Origin: an uncultured Selenomonas sp.
GTDB lineage: Bacteria; Bacillota; Negativicutes; Selenomonadales; Selenomonadaceae
Direction of reading: 5' to 3'
Length of the DNA stretch: 57,682 nucleotides
NCBI GenBank assembly: GCA_900552565.1
Contig: USAK01000010.1
Coordinates: 1 to 57,682 of the forward strand
The notes beneath the pieces are model-generated. The model ran no database searches, had not been told where the DNA came from, and was given only the letters and a program-made list of their open reading frames with translations. Both the position numbers and the translations under genes were made by a program. Shown here piece by piece: positions 41,873-50,075 of this stretch. Within the stretch, counting starts at the first letter, position 1; each line of letters opens with the position of its first letter.

Positions 41873-42683
41873 AATTCTCGAAAAAATCACCGTGAAGATT
41901 CCAGCCATGGTCCACAGGGCCGCTGCCCTTGCCGAGATTCATTTTTGCCAGCAGGGCGCCGAAAAGATACGATTTAGCGCGCCCGATGGCTTCCGGCAGG
42001 TCAAAATCTTTCGCGAGATTCGCCGCAATGGCGCTTGAGAGCGTACAGCCCGTACCATGCGTGTTGGGATTGTCTACGCGTGTGCCGCGGTACCACTTCT
42101 CACTGCCATCGTTCATGACGAGAAGGTCACTGGCATCGCCCACAGAATGACCGCCTTTTGCCAATACATTGACATGAGCTGACTGCTGCAATTCATGAGC
42201 AGCCCTGCTGAAAGAAGATTCATCCGTAATTGTCTCACCAGTCAGCACACCGAGTTCCGGAATGTTCGGCGTAATGACCTCTGCGAGCGGGAATAACCGG
42301 TCTCGGAGAACAGCAATGGCCTCGTCAGCCAAAAGTTTGGCCCCGCTTGTCGCGACCATGACAGGGTCGACGACAATATGCTCTGCCTTATACGCCTGCA
42401 GTTTCTCCGCGATAACTTCAATGAGCTTTGGCGAAGACACCATGCCGATTTTCACCGCATCCGGACGGATATCTTCAAAGACGGCATCAAGTTCGGCTGC
42501 CAAAAAGTCAGCCGACGCTTCCTGGACCATGCGTACTCCCTTTGTATTCTGCGCCGTCAGCGCCGTAATGGCACTCATGCCATAAACACCATTGGCCAGC
42601 ATCGTCTTGAGGTCTGCCTGAATGCCAGCCCCGCCGCTTGAATCACTGCCCGCGATGGTCAGTACTTTACGAATTTCTTCCAT
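41871..42683 (-). CDS. thiD: hydroxymethylpyrimidine/phosphomethylpyrimidine kinase ThiD
   Basis: This ribokinase-fold kinase phosphorylates HMP and HMP-P in thiamine synthesis, and some relatives also act on pyridoxine. TIAGSDSSGGAGIQAD at the N-terminus and the anion-hole region NPNTHGTGCTLSSAIAANLA are diagnostic (270 aa). GGGAGG precedes the ATG. No TPP riboswitch is present in the roughly 90-base leader, and no other thiamine gene is next to it. A B6 salvage role is possible given the MocR/ECF pair 4 kb away. Confidence 0.9.
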   Translation of the reverse strand: MEEIRKVLTIAGSDSSGGAGIQADLKTMLANGVYGMSAITALTAQNTKGVRMVQEASADFLAAELDAVFEDIRPDAVKIGMVSSPKLIEVIAEKLQAYKAEHIVVDPVMVATSGAKLLADEAIAVLRDRLFPLAEVITPNIPELGVLTGETITDESSFSRAAHELQQSAHVNVLAKGGHSVGDASDLLVMNDGSEKWYRGTRVDNPNTHGTGCTLSSAIAANLAKDFDLPEAIGRAKSYLFGALLAKMNLGKGSGPVDHGWNLHGDFFEN

Positions 42684-42724
42684 AAATAAGCCTCCCTGTC
42701 GTTTTTCGCAAAATAAACACTTTT

Positions 42725-42753
42725 ATCTTACAACGCGGATATCTGGCTGTAAA
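42725..42753 (-). promoter_or_regulatory. probable thiD promoter
   Basis: On the minus strand TTTACA (42753-42748), 17 bases, and TAAGAT (42730-42725). Confidence 0.5.
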
Positions 42754-42834
42754 GTCAGCCACCATATATTTTATCTTGTTATCTTCCACTTGCCTGCGAT
42801 TGACAGGAAGTTGCATCGGCTTGCAGGATTGCTC

Positions 42835-42862
42835 TTGCATTTTTCCGGCAATGAAGTAAAAT
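42835..42862 (+). promoter_or_regulatory. promoter of the MFS transporter gene
   Basis: TTGCAT (42835-42840), a 16-base spacer and TAAAAT (42857-42862), immediately upstream of a large dyad. Confidence 0.65.
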
Positions 42863-42872
42863 AGACAGTAAA

Positions 42873-42900
42873 TATTTCAGTTGTCAAGACAGTTGAAATA
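42873..42900 (+). promoter_or_regulatory. 28-bp dyad operator of the MFS transporter gene
   Basis: TATTTCA/TGAAATA outer half-sites and TGTC-AA-GACA inner half-sites form a dyad with 22 of 26 arm bases matching. It covers the predicted transcription start, the position of a repressor site. The inner TGTC-AA-GACA is of the kind bound by small-molecule repressors such as NiaR, but I cannot confirm the consensus from memory. Confidence 0.6.
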
Positions 42901-42950
42901 ACTTTGTCATCATATCTGTCATCCATACGATTGGGAAAGGGGTTATTTTC

Positions 42951-44294
42951 ATGATTCTCGAACGCTTGGAAGCTCTGCCTGTCGGCTCCTTCCAGTACAA
43001 GCTGCTCATGGTCACGGGCCTTGGCTGGCTCTTTGACTCCATGGACACGGGCCTCATCGCCTTCGTCCTGCCTGTGCTGACAAAAGACTGGGGACTTTCG
43101 CCAGCACAGGCCGGCTGGATTGGCTCGATTGGCCTCATTGGCATGGCTCTCGGCGCCGTTCTTGCCGGCACCGTTGCCGACCGCATCGGCCGCAAGAAGG
43201 TCTTTACGATTACGGTGCTGCTCTACAGCATCTCGACGGGTCTCTGCGCTCTCGCCTGGGATTATACGTCCCTGCTCGTCTTCCGTTTTCTCGTGGGCTT
43301 TGGCCTTGGCGGTGAGTTGCCTGTCGCCGCTACGCTCATGAGCGAATACGCACCGAGCCATCTGCGCGGCCGTTTCATTGTGCTGCTCGAGAGCTTCTGG
43401 GGCGTGGGCTGGCTCGTGGCGGCCTGCATCGCCTATCTGCTGATTCCGCGCTTCGGCTGGCAGATTGCCTTTGTCATCGGCACAATTCCTGCTCTTTACG
43501 TTTTCCTTATCCGCCTGCATATGCCGGAATCCATCCGCTACCTGATTTCGCATAACCGCATCAATGAAGCAAAAGACATCATCCTCGACCTTGAAAAGAA
43601 ACTCCACGTTGAGAGCCGCCCGTTTGCGAGCCAGCTCAGCCCGGCTGAACTTGAACAGCCAAAAGCTGCTGCGACGAGCTTCACGACGCTCTGGACGAAG
43701 CCGTTCCGCACGCGTACCATCATGCTCTGGCTCGCCTGGTTTGGCATCGTCTTCAGCTATTACGGCATCTTCATGTGGCTGCCGTCCATCGTCTTTGCGC
43801 AGGGATTTGCTGTTGTCAAAACCTTTGAGTACGTTCTCATCATGACGCTTGCACAGCTGCCCGGCTATTACGCTGCTGCCTGGCTCGTCGATGTCATCGG
43901 CCGCAAATATACGCTGTCGCTGTTTCTGCTGATGTCCGGTGTCTGCAGCTTCTTCTTCGGCAATGCCGCGACGGCTTCGAGCCTCCTGATGTGGGGCGCC
44001 GCTATGAGCTTCTTCAACCTTGGTGCCTGGGGCGTCATCTACACGTACACGCCGGAGCAGTACCCGACGACGATTCGCGCACTCGGTTCCGGCTGGGCCG
44101 CAGGCTTTGGCCGCATCGGCGGCATGATTGCCCCGATGCTCGTCGGTCTCATGCTCGCCAACGCCTTTGGCATGAGTACGATTTTCCTGATGTTCGCTTC
44201 GGTCTTCGTCATCATCTCCGCCGTCGTGCTGACACTCGGCAAAGAAAGCAAGCAGAAGACGCTCGAGGAGCTCGAAGAAGCTTACGAAAACTGA
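42951..44294 (+). CDS. MFS transporter (metabolite:H+ symporter, NiaP-like)
   Basis: The 447-aa protein has 12 predicted membrane helices with the MFS motif ADRIGRKKVF after TM2, RFLVGFGLGGELPVAATLMSEY (quoted across TM4; central GGELPVA) and VIGRKYT after TM8. The GGELPVAATLMSEY pattern is typical of the aromatic acid and niacin transporter group. Nicotinate uptake is a candidate that the dyad operator would allow to be tested. ATG at 42951 follows AAAGGGG. It is a single-gene unit ending in a strong terminator. Confidence 0.85.
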   Translation: MILERLEALPVGSFQYKLLMVTGLGWLFDSMDTGLIAFVLPVLTKDWGLSPAQAGWIGSIGLIGMALGAVLAGTVADRIGRKKVFTITVLLYSISTGLCALAWDYTSLLVFRFLVGFGLGGELPVAATLMSEYAPSHLRGRFIVLLESFWGVGWLVAACIAYLLIPRFGWQIAFVIGTIPALYVFLIRLHMPESIRYLISHNRINEAKDIILDLEKKLHVESRPFASQLSPAELEQPKAAATSFTTLWTKPFRTRTIMLWLAWFGIVFSYYGIFMWLPSIVFAQGFAVVKTFEYVLIMTLAQLPGYYAAAWLVDVIGRKYTLSLFLLMSGVCSFFFGNAATASSLLMWGAAMSFFNLGAWGVIYTYTPEQYPTTIRALGSGWAAGFGRIGGMIAPMLVGLMLANAFGMSTIFLMFASVFVIISAVVLTLGKESKQKTLEELEEAYEN

Positions 44295-44333
44295 CTTTCC
44301 TACTATAACATTTATTTCTATATAAAGAAGAAG

Positions 44334-44367
44334 GGCCTGCCCATATCACGGGGCAGGTCTTTTTTTA
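44334..44367 (+). terminator. terminator after the MFS gene
   Basis: GGCCTGCCC pairs with GGGCAGGTC across an 8-base loop, followed by eight T. Confidence 0.92.
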
Positions 44368-44412
44368 CTGCATTTTCTTGCGCTTTCTGCTTGGCAAGAA
44401 GGAAAATGCTGC

Positions 44413-44442
44413 TTAAACGCGAATGTATCTTAAGTATATAAT
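44413..44442 (+). promoter_or_regulatory. promoter of the flavodoxin-like gene
   Basis: TTAAAC, an 18-base spacer and TATAAT (44437-44442). The -35 is weak. Confidence 0.5.
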
Positions 44443-44476
44443 TGATATATTTTCATAAAACTTGAGGTGACTTAGG

Positions 44477-45106
44477 ATGAGCAAGATTCTTTTAATCAAT
44501 GGCAGTCCGCATGAAAAGGGCTGCACGTATACGGCACTGCACGAAATGGCCGAGACTTTTGCCAAACTTGATGTAGAGACCGAGCTTCTCTGGCTGGGCA
44601 AAAAGCCCCTGCAGGACTGCATCGCCTGCAATCAGTGCATGAAAACAGGACACTGCGCTTTTTCTGATATCGTCAATGAAACCGCAGCTAAGCTCAAGGA
44701 CTTTGCCGGTATTGTCGTTGGCTCGCCTGTGTATTATGGCGGTCCTACGGGCATTATCACGAGCTTCCTTGACCGGCTGACGTTCAGCTGCACAAAGGAT
44801 GCCCGCCTGCAGGGCAAGCTCGCGGCCTCTGTCGTTTCCTGCCGCCGCGGCGGTGCTACGGCCGCTTTCGACCGTCTCAACAAATACTTCCAGATGAGCA
44901 ATATGGCCGTTGTCGGCTCCCAGTACTGGAATCAGGTCCACGGCTTTACGCCCGACGAGGTCCGCAAAGACCTCGAGGGCCTGCAGACCATGCGCACGCT
45001 CGCAAGAAACATGGCCTGGCTCGCCAAATGCATCGAAGCGGGCAGACAGGCTGGCATCGACGATCCGCAGCATGAGCCTGTGACCATGACCAATTTCATT
45101 GACTGA
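44477..45106 (+). CDS. flavodoxin-like NAD(P)H-dependent reductase (iron-sulfur flavoprotein type)
   Basis: The 209-aa protein has the FMN phosphate loop NGSPHEKGCTYTAL, SPVYYGGPTG and the Cys cluster CIACNQCMKTGHC (48-60). It resembles NADPH-dependent FMN reductases and iron-sulfur flavoproteins of anaerobes, which handle oxygen species or quinone-like acceptors. The spacing CxxCxxCx5C could bind an Fe-S cluster. GAGGTGA precedes the ATG. It is transcribed alone. Confidence 0.85.
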   Translation: MSKILLINGSPHEKGCTYTALHEMAETFAKLDVETELLWLGKKPLQDCIACNQCMKTGHCAFSDIVNETAAKLKDFAGIVVGSPVYYGGPTGIITSFLDRLTFSCTKDARLQGKLAASVVSCRRGGATAAFDRLNKYFQMSNMAVVGSQYWNQVHGFTPDEVRKDLEGLQTMRTLARNMAWLAKCIEAGRQAGIDDPQHEPVTMTNFID

Positions 45107-45123
45107 ACATCTGCATGACGCAA

Positions 45124-45167
45124 TAAAAAAGCTTACGCCCCTTCTCCGGAGACGTAAGCTTTTTTTG
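45124..45167. terminator. terminator after the flavodoxin-like gene
   Basis: AGCTTACG/CGTAAGCT extended by A/T pairs, with T runs usable in both directions. Confidence 0.9.
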
Positions 45168-45179
45168 TGAAAGATGACA

Positions 45180-45392
45180 TCATAGCCTGACCTTTGCGGG
45201 TATCGCCTTCATATTTTCCTTTTCCGCAGGAACTTTCTTCAGACTCAGCAGGGCCCCGAAAAGCATCAGCGCCACACCAAGCACAATGCGGCCCGTGATG
45301 GCTTCACCGAGAAAAAGCCAGGCAAAAAACGGACTCAGGGCAGGCTTGATAAAATACGTCAGGCTGCCAATAAAGGTCGAGCCGCATTTCAT
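45180..45392 (-). pseudogene. remnant of an EamA/DMT transporter (C-terminal end)
   Basis: About 60 residues (LTYFIKPALSPFFAWLFLGE and the following membrane helix) match the last two helices of drug/metabolite transporters of the EamA type. The rest of the transporter (roughly 220 residues) is absent. The fragment is fused in frame to unrelated sequence, so it is a decayed end piece. Confidence 0.72.
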
Positions 45393-45396
45393 GGCC

Positions 45397-45551
45397 TTAA
45401 ACCAGCAAAAGCGCGGTTTCATCGACAACGCCGCCGCGCGATGTATTGATGAGAATGAGCCGCGGATTGGCCTTGCAAAGACCTCCGCATTGAACATATA
45501 CCTTGTGCTGTCCGTCAGCGGTACATGAATGCTGATGATATCCGCTTTCAC
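45397..45551 (-). pseudogene. remnant of a D-2-hydroxyacid dehydrogenase (D-lactate dehydrogenase type)
   Basis: The frame from GTG 45551 reads ADIISIHVPLTDSTRYMFNAE, the NAD-domain stretch of LdhA-type enzymes. It then loses the match; after a +1 shift the next frame continues LILINTSRGGVVDETALL, including the conserved SRGG motif, and stops at 45397. This is a frameshifted internal fragment with both ends missing, directly joined to the EamA remnant. Confidence 0.78.
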
Positions 45552-45558
45552 TATATTC

Positions 45559-45597
45559 CAAGAAGTTCATGCAGATTCGGCATGAACTTCTTTTTTT
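45559..45597 (+). terminator. terminator-like hairpin with plus-strand T run
   Basis: AAGAAGTTCATGC and GCATGAACTTCTT pair perfectly (13 bp), followed on the plus strand by seven T. There is no intact plus-strand gene in front of it. On the minus strand it follows the stop codon of the 130-aa membrane protein but lacks a good U run there. Confidence 0.6.
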
Positions 45598-45988
45598 AGT
45601 TCAATACCACGTAGCCGATGACAAAGCTGATGATGAATAAAATGAAGTAAATGATGATGGCCTTATTGCTGAGCCAGTCACTTTCGAGATTGACCTCGGG
45701 CATCTCGATTTTGTGTAAATCAACATGAGGCACGTTGACATGCGGTACCTCGACATGGGGCATTTCTACATGCGGCATCTCCATATGCGGCATTTGCGGC
45801 TTTGGCGTCTGCGGCAGCTGTGTCGTGCGGATGCGCGCACGCAGCTCCGGGATGAGCGGCACGACAAAGACGAGGGCCGCGAGGATGACCGCGCCGCTGA
45901 CACTCACGAGCTTCATCGCGATGACACCGACCAATATCCCAATGGCAATGCCAAAGCACAGGACTTTTTTCTCTCTATCGTTAATCAT
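45596..45988 (-). CDS. membrane protein with His/Pro pentapeptide repeat
   Basis: This 130-aa protein has no recognised domain. Two hydrophobic segments (about 9-28 and 32-47) and a C-terminal one (about 108-128) flank a soluble stretch. In it a 5-residue unit of the form P-H-[VM]-[EDN]-[MV] repeats about seven times (66-101), for example PHMEM, PHVEM, PHVEV, PHVNV. The periodic His and Pro suggest an extended, possibly metal-binding rod. It has a good promoter and is a single-gene unit next to gene remnants. Function is unknown. Confidence 0.75.
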   Translation of the reverse strand: MINDREKKVLCFGIAIGILVGVIAMKLVSVSGAVILAALVFVVPLIPELRARIRTTQLPQTPKPQMPHMEMPHVEMPHVEVPHVNVPHVDLHKIEMPEVNLESDWLSNKAIIIYFILFIISFVIGYVVLN

Positions 45989-46013
45989 GATACAACACTT
46001 CCCTTGCCTGCTA

Positions 46014-46042
46014 GTATAGCATGATGGCCCCGCGAGAACAAG
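46014..46042 (-). promoter_or_regulatory. promoter of the pentapeptide-repeat gene
   Basis: On the minus strand TTGTTC (46042-46037), 17 bases, and TATACT (46019-46014). Confidence 0.7.
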
Positions 46043-46055
46043 GATGCTCTTTGAC

Positions 46056-48233
46056 TCAAAGCTTCTGCAGCTTCACGCGGAAGGCAATACTGCGGTTCGT
46101 CGCGAGTTCGTCAAAATGAATGACATACGCGCCCTTCTCATGGTCAACGGCCACAATCGTGCCATCGCCAAATACGCGGTGCGTCACGCGGTCGCCTTCT
46201 TGAAAAACAGCTGGCTCAGCCTGACGCGACAGCCGCCTCTTAGAAGCCTTGACAAAATCTCTGGCGTCACGCACGAGCTTTTCCGGCAGCGGCGCCGTAA
46301 ATTTTAGCAGCTGCGGGTCGATATCGAGGATGAAGCGCGAAGGATAGCGCATGGAACCATCGATATTGAGCCCTTCGGCATCCGAGAGGTACAGGCCCTT
46401 CTCAGCACGCGTCATAGCGACAAAGGCCAGACGCCGCTCTTCTTCCATTGCCTCCGGCGTGCGCGTCTTGCGCGAAGGAAAGACACCTTCATTGAGGGCA
46501 CAAAGGAAAACGTAGGGAAATTCCAGTCCCTTCGCCGTATGAACCGTCATGAGACGGACCTTGTCCCCAGGGTCGCCGGTATCCTGATTCGTGAACAAAG
46601 CCGCATGATTGAGATAATCCGTGAGGCCGGCTTCTTCGCCGCAGCTGACTTCATACTCATGTACCGACTGCTTGAGTTCCGCGAGATTGTCGAGACGCAC
46701 CTGACTGCCCTCCGTCCGCAGCATCGCCTCATAGCCGCTCTGGTCAAGCACCTGCGCCAGGATTTCCGAAACGGATTCTCCCTGACTGACTTCTGCCAGA
46801 TTTTCCACAAGGGCAATGAAGTCTTTGGCCTTCGTCCCCTTCCAGATGGGGTCTTCCAGGCTGGCTTTCATGGCTTCAAACAGAGTCAGCTGATGCGCCT
46901 CGGCAAATTCCGTGAGGAATTTGCGGCGCCGCTCGCCGATATTGCGCTTCGGCACATTGACGACACGCAGCAGGGATAAATCATCGCGGTAAGCCAAAAA
47001 CCGCAGATAACAGAGCGCATCCTTGATTTCACGGCGCGCAAAGAACTGCACGCCGCTGTAAATCGTATAGGGAATCTCTGCCTTCAGGAGCTGTTCCTCG
47101 ATGCTGCGCGTGATATAGTGCGCGCGGTAGAGTACCGTGATATCGCGATATGGTACATTTTGCGCGTGCAGTCTGGCAATTTCACCGGCCAGCCACGAAG
47201 CCTCTTCTTTCGCAGCCGCGGCATGATGGCAGACGACTTTTTCTCCATGCGGCAGGACAGGCACGAGGTCTTTTTCGACACGGCTCGTATTTTTGGCGAT
47301 GAGCGAATTGACCACGGAGAGGATTTCCGGCGTCGAACGGTAGTTCTCGAGCATGAAGATGGTCTTCGTTCCCGGAAAATGCGCTTCAAAATCGAGCAGG
47401 TACCTGCCCGAGGCACCGCGCCAGCTGTAAATCGTCTGGTCAGGGTCGCCGACGACAAAGAGATTCTTGTGCCAGCCACAGAGGACGTTCATCAGGCGGT
47501 ACTGCGGCTCATCGATATCCTGAAATTCATCAATCATGATATACTCGAGACGCTGCTGCCACTTTTTGCGGATATCGTCGTGCTCGGCAAAAATGTAGAG
47601 TGAGAACTTGATGAGGTCGTTATAGTCGAGGCCAAAACATTTCTTTTCTTCATATAAATATCCGTAGAACAGGATATCCTGCTTCGACTGTGCCTTATCG
47701 TATTTTTCCTTTAAGTCAGCCAGCGGCAGGGCAATGAGCTCCTTATAATAATCCGGCTGCTGCACGAGCTTGCGCATCTCGAACATATCGCGTGCCTGCC
47801 CATACGTCATATCGCGCAGCGTGAGACCGCGCTCCTCGTAAATCCGCGCGAGCATATCATCGATATCTGCGTTGTCGAGCACGAGAAAACTCTTCGGATA
47901 GCCCACGGCATGGCTGTCCTCCTGCAGGATGGAAACGCAGAAGCCATGGAACGTATTGATATAGCCCGTGTCGTTGTCGCCCGTCAGCGCATGGATGCGG
48001 CTGCGCATTTCTGTCGCGGCTTTATTCGTAAAGGTCACGCAGAGGATATTGCCCGGCAGGATGCCGAGCTCTTCCACGAGATAGGCAAACCGGTGCGTGA
48101 GCGCACGCGTCTTGCCCGAACCGGCCCCTGCCAAAACGCGCACAAAGCCCTCCGTCGCCGTTACAGCCTCGTGCTGCGCCGCGTTGAGCCCTGCAAGTAA
48201 ATCCATCTCATCTTCCTCATTCATGCGGTCCAT
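46056..48233 (-). CDS. UvrD/PcrA-like SF1A DNA helicase
   Basis: This 725-aa 3'-5' helicase has Walker A AGAGSGKT (35-42), motif Ia FTNKAATEM, motif II DEFQD, motif III GDPDQTIYSWRGA, VHTAKGLE (motif V) and VAMTRAEKGLYLS (motif VI). A C-terminal SH3/Tudor-like segment (GDRVTHRVFGDGTIVAV) is like the RNA-polymerase-binding end of PcrA. It probably acts in repair and clearance of stalled complexes. Whether it is the essential PcrA or a paralog cannot be told from the window. ATG 48233 follows GGGAGG. Confidence 0.92.
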   Translation of the reverse strand: MDRMNEEDEMDLLAGLNAAQHEAVTATEGFVRVLAGAGSGKTRALTHRFAYLVEELGILPGNILCVTFTNKAATEMRSRIHALTGDNDTGYINTFHGFCVSILQEDSHAVGYPKSFLVLDNADIDDMLARIYEERGLTLRDMTYGQARDMFEMRKLVQQPDYYKELIALPLADLKEKYDKAQSKQDILFYGYLYEEKKCFGLDYNDLIKFSLYIFAEHDDIRKKWQQRLEYIMIDEFQDIDEPQYRLMNVLCGWHKNLFVVGDPDQTIYSWRGASGRYLLDFEAHFPGTKTIFMLENYRSTPEILSVVNSLIAKNTSRVEKDLVPVLPHGEKVVCHHAAAAKEEASWLAGEIARLHAQNVPYRDITVLYRAHYITRSIEEQLLKAEIPYTIYSGVQFFARREIKDALCYLRFLAYRDDLSLLRVVNVPKRNIGERRRKFLTEFAEAHQLTLFEAMKASLEDPIWKGTKAKDFIALVENLAEVSQGESVSEILAQVLDQSGYEAMLRTEGSQVRLDNLAELKQSVHEYEVSCGEEAGLTDYLNHAALFTNQDTGDPGDKVRLMTVHTAKGLEFPYVFLCALNEGVFPSRKTRTPEAMEEERRLAFVAMTRAEKGLYLSDAEGLNIDGSMRYPSRFILDIDPQLLKFTAPLPEKLVRDARDFVKASKRRLSRQAEPAVFQEGDRVTHRVFGDGTIVAVDHEKGAYVIHFDELATNRSIAFRVKLQKL

Positions 48234-48265
48234 CGTATCCTCCCTTTTGTTTTTTCTTCCTTATC

Positions 48266-48274
48266 ATTCTATCA
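48266..48274 (-). promoter_or_regulatory. extended -10 of the helicase gene
   Basis: TGATAGAAT on the minus strand, about 35 bases before the start codon. Confidence 0.4.
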
Positions 48275-48301
48275 CATCTGGCCAGCCGCAGTTTCACAGG
48301 T

Positions 48302-48329
48302 ATAACAAAAACTTTACAGAGGGATAACA
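48302..48329 (+). promoter_or_regulatory. Pho-box-like repeats
   Basis: ATAACA (48302-48307), TTTACA (48313-48318) and ATAACA (48324-48329) occur with exact 11-base spacing. This matches the layout of Firmicutes PhoP sites (TTAACA-like hexamers every 11 bases). They lie about 21-48 bases upstream of a plausible -10 (TAAAGT, 48350-48355), ahead of an exported phosphatase gene. Confidence 0.65.
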
Positions 48330-48414
48330 AAGAAAACGCTCTCCGATGCTAAAGTGAAGACAGTAAACAAAGCAAACAAAAGGAAAGAGTTGTATTTATC
48401 GAGGAGGGTACTTC

Positions 48415-49968
48415 ATGTCCATGAAGCTTTTCAAGAACAAAAAACGTCTTACCGCCTATGTACTTGCTGCACTCTGTGTCGCTTCGACGGGCTTTGCCGC
48501 TACGGAGCATTGGAACGATGCTTCGACGACGCCAAAAACGGTCGTTGCCACGCAGGCCGGCGATGAGAACTGGGAACAGTGGAAATCGAGCTGGGAAAAC
48601 ATCAAGACAGACTTTGAGCAGGTCTCTATTGCTCCCGGCAAAGATGCCACCCAGATGAACTTCGGCTGGTATTCCAAGGATAAAGCCAAGGCTGCCGAAG
48701 TCCGCATCTCCAAGAATGCAGATATGTCGGACGCCCGTTCTTTCCTCGGCACATCCAAAGAAGGCACGGTCATCGACGGCATGCAGTACTACACGAACAA
48801 GGCTACGGTCAAGGACCTCAAACCGGATACGACGTATTACTATCAGGTCAAGATTGACGGCCAGTGGAAAGATGCCCAGTCCTTCAAGACGGGCAATCCG
48901 GATGATTTCTCCTTCATGTACGTCGGCGACCCGCAGATTGGTGCTTCGAAAGGTCAGACCTCTTCGGAAGGCAACAAACAAGACGGCGACCTCGCAACGC
49001 GCAACGATGCTTACAACTGGAATAAGACCCTCAACAGCGCCCTTGCCCAGCATCCGGAAATCAACTTTCTCGTCTCCCCTGGCGACCAGATTAACGAGCC
49101 GGCAGAAGACCAGTCCGCCGCTAAGATTCATCTGCAGGAAACACAGTACGCCGGCTATCTCTCGGCTAAAGCCCTCCGCAGCCTGCCGGAAGCATCGAGC
49201 ATCGGCAACCATGACAGCATGACGACGGGATATCAGAACCACTTCAACGTACCAAATCCGTTCACGGAAGAGGCCAACCCGACGAAGGCCGGCCATGGCT
49301 ACTATTACACGTACGGCAATGCCCTGTTCATCGTCATCAACGCCAACAACTACAACGCAGCCGACCATGAAGCCCTCATCAAGAAGGCCATCAAAGCTCA
49401 TCCGAATACGAAATGGCGTATCGTCGTCATGCACCAGGACATCTACGGCACGGGCCTCGACCACTCCGATTCCGATGGTATCCTGATGCGCACGCAGCTC
49501 ACGCCGATTTACGATGCCAATAAGATTGATGTTGTCCTGCAGGGTCATGACCATACGTACGCCCGTACGTACCAGCTCTCGAGCGACGGCAAGCAGCATG
49601 CTTCCTTCGATGACTACAAAGTCAAAGGTCAGCAGGGCCAGCACCACAATATCCTCAATGAAGCCCTCAAGGACAGCACGAAGAAAGATGCTTATGAGAG
49701 CCAGAACCTCTGCTACACGATTGCCGATATGCAGCAGGGCACGCTGCACAATCCGAAAGGCGTATTCTACATGTCCTCGAACTCCGCTACGGGCTCGAAA
49801 TTCTACAATCTGATTCCGCAGCAGCAGGATTACATCGCCGCCCGCAGCCAGAACTGGCGCCCGACGTACTCTGTCGTCCACATCACGAAGAACCAGTTCC
49901 GCATCGATACGTATGATGCCGAGACCGGTACGCCGATTGACCAGACGTACAGTATCGTCAAAGACTGA
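48415..49968 (+). CDS. exported metallophosphoesterase (purple acid phosphatase-like)
   Basis: A signal peptide (1-29, ending FAA) is followed by a fibronectin-like domain (about 60-160, LKPDTTYYYQVKIDG) and a calcineurin-like phosphoesterase domain. Metal ligand motifs are seen in order: GDPQIG, SPGDQIN, GNHD, a His in VVMHQ, and GHDHTYAR. It probably releases phosphate from organic esters outside the membrane, and the upstream Pho-box-like repeats support induction by phosphate starvation. ATG at 48415 is preceded by GAGGAGGG (517 aa); ATG 48421 is an alternative. Confidence 0.9.
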   Translation: MSMKLFKNKKRLTAYVLAALCVASTGFAATEHWNDASTTPKTVVATQAGDENWEQWKSSWENIKTDFEQVSIAPGKDATQMNFGWYSKDKAKAAEVRISKNADMSDARSFLGTSKEGTVIDGMQYYTNKATVKDLKPDTTYYYQVKIDGQWKDAQSFKTGNPDDFSFMYVGDPQIGASKGQTSSEGNKQDGDLATRNDAYNWNKTLNSALAQHPEINFLVSPGDQINEPAEDQSAAKIHLQETQYAGYLSAKALRSLPEASSIGNHDSMTTGYQNHFNVPNPFTEEANPTKAGHGYYYTYGNALFIVINANNYNAADHEALIKKAIKAHPNTKWRIVVMHQDIYGTGLDHSDSDGILMRTQLTPIYDANKIDVVLQGHDHTYARTYQLSSDGKQHASFDDYKVKGQQGQHHNILNEALKDSTKKDAYESQNLCYTIADMQQGTLHNPKGVFYMSSNSATGSKFYNLIPQQQDYIAARSQNWRPTYSVVHITKNQFRIDTYDAETGTPIDQTYSIVKD

Positions 49969-49999
49969 GTTATCCCCAGAGACCCCCTGTTTCTCTGAT

Positions 50000-50038
50000 A
50001 AAAAAGAGACCTCTGACTTTTGTCTCAGGTCTCTTTTA
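50000..50038 (+). terminator. terminator after the phosphoesterase gene
   Basis: AGAGACCT and AGGTCTCT with a partly paired centre, followed by TTTTATC. It ends just before the next gene's leader. Confidence 0.85.
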
Positions 50039-50075
50039 TCATATGAAACTATATGAACATGAAAGGAACATTCCT

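Noticed and set aside
42684..42780. TPP riboswitch ahead of thiD
   Set aside because: The thi-box bases expected for a TPP riboswitch are not present in the short leader.
45180..45551. A single real 123-aa membrane protein
   Set aside because: Its halves match unrelated families and the dehydrogenase half continues in another frame, so the open frame is fortuitous.
48349..49881. 510-aa minus-strand frame opposite the phosphoesterase
   Set aside because: The plus-strand gene has a signal peptide, metal motifs and Pho boxes. The minus frame has none of these.
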